Origin: Paralichthys olivaceus
Lineage: Eukaryota > Chordata > Actinopteri > Pleuronectiformes > Paralichthyidae
DNA length: 64,000 bases
Direction: 5' to 3'
Assembly: GCF_024713975.1 (NCBI RefSeq)
Contig: NC_091110.1
Location: 3,359,001 to 3,423,000, forward strand
The notes beneath the pieces are model-generated. The model was given only the letters and a program-made list of their open reading frames with translations, was not told where the DNA came from and did no database searches. Numbering within the stretch: position 1 is the first letter of the stretch; every line of letters starts with the position of its first letter. The translations under genes were made by a program, and so were the position numbers. Below, one piece after another: positions 25,833 to 37,800 of the stretch.

Positions 25833-28800
25833 TCAGATCTTGAGGCTCTTTATAGTTTCTGCTCTCTTTTTGAGCAGATCTCCCACCTCCTGTAGCGAGC
25901 GCAGGTAGCTGCTCTGCACCTTGTCCATAGCAGCCTTCATAAACGACGCCTCCTCCTGAAACACATGACAAAGAAAGAGAAACCTCAGAGCTCATCAGAA
26001 AACAAAAGAAATGTCACACCCACAAAAAACATTTGATTAAGAGCTTTCCATTCACACCAGGACATGACATTTTCTATGTCACTCTCAGTATCTATTGTAC
26101 AAAATAACCTGACATATACATCAACCTCATGTTGGCCCTAGATGAAACAAACAAATAAACAGATGTTTGTTAAAGAGTTGAAACTATTCCATAGCTGTTC
26201 TATTTTTCAGTCTAGACAAAAGTAGCATGGCTACAAACCTCTGATTTCTCCAGGACTGACAAACCTGAATGAAATATTCTGTCATGTCGGCTGATGAGTG
26301 GAGCATTTTCCCCATTAAACAAAAACTCAATGTTTTAGGTCAACAAGTTAATTTCAGATTTGTTCCTGAGTCTCTTCTCGCACCGACTCTGCAGCTGAAA
26401 ACCAGCAGATCGCATCCCGACCCTGCTCATCTATGATTTATCAAAGCTATGCAGCTTTCCAAGGGATGTGGTGGTCGATTAATTGATCAACAAGAAAACA
26501 ATCAACCGAATATGTAAAAATTCATTCATAATTTGAGTTTTTAAGCAAAAATAAACATTTGATGGTTTCATTATCTCAGGTGTTAGAATTTGGCTCTTTA
26601 TAATGTCATGAATTACATTTTGAACCGTCAGTGAGAAATATTTAAGAAATCAAGAGCTCTTTGCTTCAAAATAATACAAATATGAATCTGAGGCTTCTCT
26701 GAGGCTTCGGAAGACAAGGAGCAGCATTTTGATATTCTATTAGTGGAAAAACAGGATGGGAGCAAGAAACAGTATCACTCACCTGTTTGTATCCTTCCAA
26801 GGTTAAACTGGCTAATTTAAGGGCTGTGATGCCAGTCTCTTGCCCATTTATATGCTCCAAAGCCTGGGTAAGCAGGTCCTGCAAGCTCCCCGACAGCTCT
26901 TGGAACCCACACACCACCACTGGCTGCAAGAGACACTCAATATCAGTGGAGTTGCACTTAATAAGTATTGATCAGATCACAAAGTCAGGAGCAGGAGTGT
27001 TTAATGTTCTATGCATGTGTGTTTATGAGGAGTAAACAGAGGGGACTGTACCAGAGCTGTGTTTGCGTCCTTTTTCTTCTTTTTCTTCTTCTGCAGACTA
27101 GTTTTGAGTGGTCGTAGGATCTTGGCACAGTAACTAGCCATCCACATAACTATGCACACCGTCTGCAGAGAATAACATGATTATGTCACAAAATATCATA
27201 CCAACATATATGATATACATATCAAAGTATATCATATTTTGAATAATTAGGAAAACAAGCAAACACAGCGATGCCTCACCTCAACAAAGAAGATAAGGTT
27301 TTCTAATAAGGATGGCCAGGTTTTCAATGTGCTGTCTTTCATTTCCAATAAATCCCCTTTGCATTTATTCAGTATTTCTGTAGATGGTAAGAGGGGAAAA
27401 ACAAAGCACCGAATAATGTTATAATAATGTCTTTATTGATGAAGAGATGAAAAACTCCAGCTGCTAACTCACCTTGTAGTTGTACCACTATTGATTTGAA
27501 ACTGTTACAGATCTGGGTTTGAAGCTCCAACGACTCATCTAGGACGGAACAAAAAGATTAGTCATCGTAAAACAAGAGACAACATCAAGGTTGTACACCT
27601 CATATTACTGTCATCTCTTTACCAAGTCCAACAGTCTCCAGCTCCTGCAGGTGGACAGACAGCTGGAGGGCTGCAGCCTGACACTGGCAGCTTCCGCTGG
27701 ACAGAGCTTGACCCAGGCGGGTGGAGGGTGGTCCCAGGAATGGATACTGCAGTGCAACAGTAACATCATTACCGTAATGTTCTATATTATGTCATTCACA
27801 TGTTCTGGAAATATTTTTTAACTTCACAACATTAAATGTTGTTATTTGTAAAAAATAAGACATAAAGGTTTTTTTTTTTTTAATTTTAAACTAAAACTTT
27901 TGAGTCCTTTTAATCAAACCAGCAGCAAACTAGAAAACATTTTGGAGGAGTACGTAACCCTTGTCTTCTTTTTTGCTTTCTCTATCAATAAAAAGTTTCA
28001 TTGGATTTTCAGAAAGTGTGGTGCCTGTGTGTTAAACGTACCTGGATGTGTTTCTCTGCCATCTGAGCGGCTGTCTGCAGAGTCTGATTGAGCTGAGAGA
28101 GCAGGCTGCCGAGAATCGAGCTCTTGTCACTGACTCCGTTTTCGTTGGTTATTTCAGAGTTCTTTTGCGAGGGTGCGTGTCCCAGACCAGTCATATAGGC
28201 GAGGAGGCGAAGTGTTAGAGAACGTATCCTCAGCCACACGGACTCTTCTTCTACAGAGCGACGCCGATGCTCATCAGTTATCTTTCTGTAAAAGGAAGGG
28301 AGGATGGGTTGATTTGGTGTACTAGAGCTTCTGATCAGGTACGTGGGTCTCTGTTTGTGTAAAAAAAATTATATATATAATGAAAATAAATCTATACCTC
28401 TCCTTGGGGTCCCAGCTGGTAAAAACAGTCAGGTCTCTGTTGTCCCTCATATTATCCCAGGGGATGTCATCCTCCTCTGCAGACAAAGACATGGCCTTCA
28501 CACTTTCCTCCAGACTCAACACACTGGAAAACACATGAGAGGCAACTTGCAAATTAAAAGTCCAGCTAAACAGCACAAGTCCTTAGAATTTACAGTGTGT
28601 GTTGAGTATCTTCTCACATATCAGCCTCGAGGAACAGGTCCAGCAGCATCCTCTCAGTGCGGACTTGGGCAAAGTGCAGAGATTGATTCAACCTGTTCCT
28701 GAGGGCGATGAACTCTGGGATTTTCTCAAACGCACCATACTTATACGCCTGGATGATATACTCTGAGGTCTGGTGGAAAGATAAGGAAGAATAGAAAAGA

Positions 28801-31800
28801 AAATTGAAGTAGAAGGAAGAAAGTTGGAGTAGAGAAGGAGAGAAATAAATTAAGTAATATAGATGAACGAAGCAGAAAACATAACAGAGATCCAGGATTT
28901 AAAAGTCTCAGGAAACAAAACAAGAGGTGAGACAAACTTACATCTTTCTGATTAGAGTGGAAAAACCTGAGGGAGAAATTGCAGGACTGGGAGGCTGCTG
29001 CAAACTGACCCAATGACTCAGCATAACGTGTTAACAGAAACCTGGAAGTTAAACAGAAAAAAGGGTTTTGACACTAAAATCTCCTGTGAAAACACTGAAG
29101 CAGAACCACTGAGTCCTAGACCCAGTTCCGACCTAGTATTAACATCTGCTCTGCGTGATCCGATCACAAGTGGTCAGTGTTAAGATCAAATACGTCCTCA
29201 ATGCATCCCGAGATCCAATCACATTCAGAGGTGGTCTGGCACGCATGTGGCCACGCTCTGTTTGCTGTGTGAATGTGTCCTCAACAAATATGAGGTACTG
29301 CCTACTGAGCAAATTTTTGTGTGCTCACACACACTCTCTCACACACATTCTCTCACACACACACTCTCACACACACTCACACACAATTTGAAAAAGGACC
29401 TATGTATTTATTTGCATATAGACTGGAGAAGTGAAAAACATATTCAAAACACATTTTAATTCCAGGTGTGAACAGGCAAACTCAATGTTTCCCTTGTGAT
29501 CTCAGGACAAGGTCACTTTCAACAGGATTCTTAGGAGGGTTTTTGAAATGCTTGTTAAACACAACCCGTAATGTAATTGAAGGTAACTGTACTATGTACT
29601 GACCCTATTGTGTCATGCTGGACATGCTTGGCGTCCAAGCTGGAGTAAAGGTCCACTACAGGCTCAAAGGCTCCGAGGTGACAGAAGAGGAGCAGGAGCA
29701 GCAACTTGAACTGGGCGTTTGAGGAACTGTGAGACAGACCCTCCTGGAGCAGACCCAAACACTGCCACACCATGTTCTCATCCCCTGCAACACACACGGC
29801 AACACATTCAGAGATGACATTACCGAGTCAGAGAAGAGAACGGAATAATAGAGCAAGAAAAACTCACCAGTCTCCTTCCACAAGTCAATGTATACATGAG
29901 CTGCCATGAGACAATACATATCGGAAAACTGCAGCTCCGTCTTCAGAGCGTTCTTCCCTGTTAACAGAGAGATTGATAAGTCAGTGACAGTTCACATTTC
30001 ATATCCAGATAAACATGCATATGCTAACTGCATTACTGTATCGACTGTATGAATTGGGGTCATGTCTTTGCAGATGCAAGTTACAACTGCAGCTGTTGTC
30101 TCCTTCATGATTTTTCAGGTTGTGTCCTGACAAAAAGCATCTTACAATGTCCGAGTCTGAGGTAGTGTTGGTTTCAAGACAGATACCAAGTCATGAATTT
30201 CAATACAGATACTTTCTTAATCTTTTTCATTAAAAAAAAAATTTAAAAAAAAAAGAGAGAGAGAGTCTCTATCTGTGCCAATGGCAACAGGCTTCTCTAA
30301 TAAAAAATGGTTGGTGATAAATTAGTCATAGCAGAGGGTTTTATTAGTTTGTGAAGCTTCTGGGTTCAAGCATAATCACCATAAAAACATAAAACTAACT
30401 TACTATATGTCATTTATTTTCATTATTTCCATGCTCAATTAAAATGTAGTATATCTGGTAAGTGTTTTCTTGTTTGCTTGTATTCATGCATGTAGGTGGT
30501 TTTTGACAATAGAAAAGTAGCCTTCATTTTACAGCATTAGGCAACCAGTCCGTTAAGTATGGTAGCTGCTGTTTTAGTTTGAGCTCCTGGTTTTATCTTG
30601 ACTGTAAGAGTCCTTATCCTGTTCAGAATTAGTTTTATTCTCCTCCATGTTTGTTTGCGTTGCCTTCTTGCAGCTTTCCTGCCTGTTACCGTGCTGTGTG
30701 CAGGAACATAAAGCCCTATTCGAAATTAAGTATAATATGAAGCAATAGACATTTTTCTATCATCAAACAATCTATAACGTCATATTGCAAAGGCCAACTT
30801 TCAACAATACAATGCTCACAGTAGGGTTAGGCGATAGCTTCTGCAGAATAACCGTTGTCCATTGACAATATATTTGCATGGGTGTATGTGAGTGTATGAA
30901 TGTCAGCTCAAGTGGGAGAGAGAGATAGAATGAGATAGAGAGAAAATTTGAATGTTAAAAATGAATTCTCGATGAGAGAGACCATTATATTAGCAAAATA
31001 AAATGACCAAATCGCCCCCCAAAAAATTAAACGATACAGATTCGCCAATTAACTATATATTCATCCAAACACACAACCCTAGCTCAGAGTCAATCTGTTC
31101 AAATGGAGCAAATGAACAAAGAATAGTACAGATGCCTTAAAGTCTTTCTCCAGAAAAGGGGTCTAAATTTAGTACCCTGCTTGAAGAAAGTCCCTGGACT
31201 TTCTAAAGGCCTAACAGAGAACTGAACATTCTGATTGGATGCTACAACAGAAGGCACTGATTTCCAGTTATATTTATTTAAGGACTGAGGAGGGAATTCA
31301 TTGAACATTAAAGCAGAAAAATACCTCAGGAAAACACTCAGCAGATTGTGTAACTGGCATTTTCGCAATTCTCTCCCAAATCTGCAAATCTCCTGTCTAA
31401 CACCCACAGACGCTTCATGCAACAGTAGATTTTCGATATAGAATCGTTTTTGTCTCATCATGTGCAAAAACAACAGTGGCCTCTTTTATAAGTATGATTT
31501 GATGAAGAATCACTGCCTCTGAAAATGTGGGAACAGACAAGGGATTCCATTTTTCTGGTCAGGGAGTGTGTGATACGTGTTGCATTCACACAATGAAGTC
31601 CTGGATCTGTATGGTTTGAGGGACTTTGCAATAATATTTTGACCCTTTGCTCCATGAATAATCTGATAATCCTGAACTAATGTTAATGCCAAGAGGTCAA
31701 AGAATCAACAAGAATGATGCACTTACCAAACTTGAGGCCGTGACGATAGTGAGCCTTGAGTTCCGCGATAAGCTGCAGTTTTCCATCCACGTCGAGACTG

Positions 31801-34800
31801 TGCTGCAGCCCAAGTGCTCGACTCAGCTGACACACACACAAATGCCTCTGTAACGCTTTGGTATCCTCTGGAAAAGTGAATCCCTCCTCTCCTTGCATGC
31901 TGAGTGGAACCGCTTCACTCAGGCGGTTAATGAACTGAAAAATTACAGAGAAAAATGTGTTTCACAGCCAAACCCTTCACTTCATTAGAGGCAGTTCAGC
32001 AACACTGCAGGAACCAAGGTTTTACCTGAACGTGGTGTTCAGGAGAGAGCAGGTGTAGATATATCTGTAGGTCGGTGATGCAGCAGGGTTTGTCTCCAAA
32101 CTTCCCAAAGAACTGCACCATTAGCTCTAAAGGATCCCCTGTTTGAATCCAAGCAACAAACGGTCACACACAAAGGGTAAAGCACTTGGAAAAAGGCTGA
32201 ATATAAAATTTTGTGTGGTCCAATGTTTTACCGAGCAGGCTTTCTTCTGCACAGCCTCTTTCTCTGAGTCTGTGCATTAATTCAAGCCGAGCTAAATACG
32301 GCCCTCTGAGCGAACGAGAGTCTTTGCAGTCCTCCCCCTTAATTCTCTCTTCCACAAACCTCACTACTTCAGCCACAGTGTGATGTACCGCACCCTCTGA
32401 ACAGCTGCAGTGAGACAGAAAGACACAGACGAAGCTGGATGTTATTATATTTGTCCATTTAGAAAAGATCTTGTTGCCCTACAAGGTTTCGAGACAAACA
32501 GAAGAACGGAACCAAAGGAGCTTCAAGGACAACTGTGTGGTTACTGAATGAGCTCTTGAATCCCTTAGCCAACTTAGAGCGTCATTCGAAGAACAACATA
32601 GTGGTGTAGGTATAACTTAAAAGGACGGTTTTGAATAAACTTTAGTATAGTTTGACACTATAGCACAACATCTTTACGAAATAACTAGTTCTCTTAGCTA
32701 ATGTCTGACCATCACTGAATATAACAGCAGACTAGAACTGGAGGATTATTAGGCAATTCATCAGACAAACTCAGTATGAAGTAGCAGCTGAGCTGTTGTT
32801 GTACATTCAGCCACTGTACTAGATTATTTTACTGCATCATTTAAGCTGCCATCAACAGCGGTCACTTTCCTGTAGCTTGCATCATGCAGATTTCATTAAA
32901 TGCATACCCTTGTTTTTTATCCAATTATAACACAAAATAATAACTCTAGTGTTTACTGCTGTAGTTGTGTGTTTGACATGTAGGTTTTTCAACTAAACAA
33001 TGTCATGCTGAGGAAATAAAATAATAATTTATACTCACTGTTCGCCTTCTTCTGGCGGACTCCACATCTGATCCATGAGGTGGAAGAGAGAGTCAAAGTA
33101 GGAGGGATAAAACTGCCAATCATCGGGGCTGGAAACAGAACAATGATCATTATCCTTCACACAGGTGGAGCCGCACAAACAGCATATTGTTTTCATTCCT
33201 GTGTGTGCTTGGACGGTTTTTCACCAGACTTGGTGAGAATATCTCTAGGAAATTCAGATTGACTTTTGGAACTGATTGGTCAAAATACATTTTCCAAGAT
33301 AATTTTCCAGGATAAGAGAGACCTCAGATGCTTTCCACTGATTCCTGTCACGCTCATACTGTGTGTGACTTTACAATATCAATTAGAGGCATGTCAGATT
33401 GCATAATGTATGCTTCATAAATGTATGCTCTCATAAATAGACACAACATCAGCTGTTTCATTCATCTGCACTGCTTTCATACTTTGTCTTTGACTTGAAG
33501 TTTAAGAGACAGACACAGGGCATGACGCAAGCTAAGAAGTTTAAGAGACAGACACAGGGCATGACGCAAGCTAAGAATATTAACAACCAGACAATATGTT
33601 CAAAGATTCCCTCATATTAACTCTGCCAATTATGTTATGTCATCACTGGTGTGTGTTTGTCTCTTTGATTGATGGAAAAATTATGCAAAAAGCACTGGAT
33701 GGATTCCCATTAAATTTTGTGGAAGGACGGGGAAAAAAAACTTTTTGGTCCGGATCCTTATCAAGAATTCTTTTGTACTTTCTTCAACATTATGACTTCA
33801 ACACAATTTTCAATATTTTCATTGCTTTCTCAGAGAATTATTCAGGGATGTTGATGACTAGTATTTATGAGTGTAAGAAATTTGATGTAGCTCTGATTAA
33901 AAATCGGGATCTAACAAATTAGAGTGTGGTTTGCTGGAGGCGCACTACTGAGCCAATACAGTTTACTCTGCAGGTAGAACCAGAACATGCTGGAGAGATG
34001 ATTTACACCTCTGGCCTGGAAACACCTCTGGATCTTTGACGAGGAGCTGAAAAAATTGCTGGGAAGAGGGCTATCTGGACTGACTTGCTTTGCATGCTGC
34101 AGAGAAACAGCAGTAAGAGGATGGATTGATTTCTGTTGCCTGATTGTCCTCACAGTACAATCTAGTATCAGCACTTTGGATTGATGATCAAATATTGTAC
34201 TGCACTTCACAGCCCAAACTTACACAATGTAAAGGGCCTTTTAAGATTGTGATGGTTTAATACTTATACTCACTTTTTGAGAAGTAGCTTGTGGGCCAAG
34301 GCGTTGCACTCTGGCCACTGTTGTAGTCGCTGGTACAGCATCATACACTTGTTTTCTCTGCTCTGCAGCTCACTGGTCAGCTTCTCTGTGGGAGACACAT
34401 GGATGATAAGACTTGAACTGGCACAAAACATAACTCGTTCTTCATGCACTATTCTACCATGTCGTTAACTTCAAAATATTTATATAAACCTTTTTAAATT
34501 GGGTGTACTCAACACTGTATTGTTCTTATGTTTATCGTATTATGCTGATTCACAGTGGTTTGTTTGGCTGTTTTATTATTGAATCAATGCTGCTCTGCAT
34601 AATTTGTGCAATATCTTGAGAATTGTAAATAATGAGCAGCTTACTGTTGTATGTATAACAACCTGCCAAAGGTCTGCCTAAAGCTGGCTCGTTTGCAGAA
34701 ATGCTGAGCAATGTGCATTGTCCTCAGCCAACCAGTGAGGAAGGTCACAACCTCCCCTTCTGTTCATGAGTTACAGCCTTCAATAATGGCCAGGGGAGTG

Positions 34801-37800
34801 ATTTTGCAGAATACTATGAACACAGTGAAGCTGACCTTTGACTTTTTGGGTATAACAGGTCATCACTTCTTCATTTTACCCAATTAGACGTTTGTGTAAA
34901 ATGTTGTCATAATTAGCGTAATAATTCTTGAGTTATGGTCAAAAACGTGTTTCTATTGAGTCCACAAAGAGCTTTGACCTTTAAATTCTAGTCAACTTAT
35001 CCTCACCTCCAAGAGAACATTTGTGTTAGATGTACTCAAATAGCCTTTAGGGGTTCCTGATAAATCACGTTCACAAGACGAAAATTGAGTCACTGTGACC
35101 TTAAAGTTTGACCCATAAAATCTAACCAGCTGATCCTGGCTGGTCCATGTCAGTCAATTTTGAAGATTTGAACTCACACACTGTGAGTGAACATGAAGGG
35201 ACTTTACTTTTCAGGCACAGAAACAACATATCAACTCACCCCCAAGTGGGCCCCTGATCACTTCGAGAGCCTCTACACACTTCCCCAAGCGCTGCAGGAT
35301 CATAAAATACAGTTGTACCTACAGTGGCACACACAAGAAAACAATACGGTCAACTTTACATTCTGGCCAATGGAGCAAATTCCAAAATGTAGAGCAATCA
35401 AAAAAACATGCAAAACAAATCCCATTTCTTTAACTGAACTCAGTCAATCCTGGGGTTCAGCTAAAATACCACTTCAACACTCTTTCAGGTCATGCAGACA
35501 TGCAACTCACCTCTGCTTCTGCTTCAATCTTCTCTTCTTTTACCATTTTCTCCACCATGCGCTCAGCCAGTGGCAGGAACATGGTTTGGGCAAGTTTTTC
35601 ATCTTGTGCGGAGATGGCCTGAGCAACGTGGCAAGTGTATCATTTTCAGAATGACGGCAATATTTAAGGAATGTGAATGAGTGTCATAACTGCCTGCCCA
35701 TACCTGCATCACCAGACTCATGACAGACCAGAAGTAATAGGGATTCTTGGGGACAATTTTATACAAGGCCATTCCTGCCTGTAAAGTGCGAAGACGCAGT
35801 CGTCAACATCCTCTTCATTACTCTGATTATGTGTCCATCTTTTTAAATTACCAATGGAGCACAAAAGCCGCAGCTGTTAGTCATGTGTGTTTGCATGTTT
35901 ACACACCAAGTGTGGATGTGAGATTTACATACCTGCTGCATCTTCTTGTACTCCCCGACACGAGCGTACGCCATGAAGAGGTGAGAGTGATACTCCTCAC
36001 TGAGAGGAACCTTCTTCACTGCAGCTTCATACAGCTTGGTGACCAACTCCGCTGTAAGCAGCAGGTACAATAATGAGCATGCAATCATTCCAGTATTATT
36101 ACCAGCCTTCATGAAAACGTTGGTGTGTGTGTGTGTACTTACGACGATGCATCTCTCTGTACAGTATAGTCAGGGCTTGTAGTGAATTGTCATCAGTGGG
36201 CTCTAGGGTGGCCACCTCCTGGGCCAAAGTGAAAGCTTCATCCTGCTTCCCAGTCCTCTGAAGGCCAATAGCCTTCAGAACCTGATGGGACGAGAAAAGA
36301 CTATAACAATGAGTCTCACAGGGAACGACAGAGAGAAATCAAGAAACTAAAAGAATGCTTGAAAGTTAATGACTACATGGATAGAAAGAGATTTTAAAAA
36401 GTAAATCAAAACCACATGTGACTGTGATTTGAGCAATCTTCTGCTGTGTGTACGTGTCAGAGCTACATGATCTTTTTGACAACACAGTTACAATGGAGCC
36501 AAACAGTACTTAGAAACACTATAACTGACTTTTCTGGGGCACACAACCATCTTTTACAAAATATCTCCAGTTATGATTGAACAAAACATCTATAAATTCT
36601 CAATCAAGCGTGCCAGGCCGATAAAGTCTACATCAACAGTCTCTCAAACACCAAAGAAGAATGCTGTGGTCAAAGTAATATTGGGTGAAGCAGACACCTG
36701 TAAATTACAAATTTGTAATCAGAGCTCGCAGTGCTAACCCAATGTAGAGAAACTGGTAAATATACGCTATTGTTATTTACATGTAAATATAGATAAACAC
36801 AAACCAGAGTTTTCATATTTAAAATTACTTAAAATGCTGTTCACATGTGGACGGGTGACCCAAACGCAAGGGATGATTTTAGTTATGGAAAATATACGCA
36901 TTAGGGTGGACAAGGCATAAAACAATTACTTATACAATTACTTAAACTTTGAGAGAACTTACATTATGTTCAATATCATCCTTCCTAGGGACTGCAAATA
37001 TTTAAAAGGTCTTTCTCAAACTAAAGGCTTTTACCGCGTTACTTTCCATTCATACCAAGAATAAATACACATTTTAAAACCCCATCAATTTGGAGCTTAG
37101 TATGTTTTGAGGTGTGGCTGACAGCAGGGTGGTCACAGGTCACAGCTTTGTCCCCTGCAGCAGCAGAATGTGTTCATTCATCATCCCCATCAAAGTGCAA
37201 ACTGCTGCAGTCTTATTAGTCAGGTGGAATGTGTGCATGTGCATCTCTTTAGAGGTGCGGTCTATGCAAAGAGGGACATGACTTAGATGTATATGAGGAA
37301 GTGCAGTGGGAGAGGAAACGGTCTGAGAACGAGACTTAAGACTACATCTGTGAAATATATTTTTATGCAAAAAGAAAGGCTTGTGGCAACAGCGGGCACA
37401 ATGAGCACAACCCAACACTGTAAGAGACAATACTCCCAGAGTCACCCACCTTGGCACAGTGCAGGTCCTTATGTTTCTTCAGCAGTTTATCTGCCTGCTG
37501 TATTGCCATTTTATTGTTGCCATTATCAAGGTAATCTGGGAAAGCAATGGAGAACAAGATTGAGGTTAGATTTGAATGCATCATGCAAAAGTTTGAAAGC
37601 AGGGTGGCAATGAATGATTATTTTCATCAAAAAAATCTGTCAATTATTGACTTGATTAATTTAGCATTTTGTGCCGATTATGACATCTACAAATGAAGTA
37701 TTTTTTAGAAATGGTGATTAAATGTAAATAGTATAACTTACAGTGAGGACGTTTCACCGCATTGAATGTTTTTTACTTGACTATGCTCGCAATCTATATT

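Noticed and set aside
31099..31692. Minus frames in NAA25 intron 12 considered as extra NAA25 exons
   Set aside because: Exon 12 and exon 13 join directly in phase 1 to give the expected GLKFGKNALKTEL sequence and total length, so no exon is missing.
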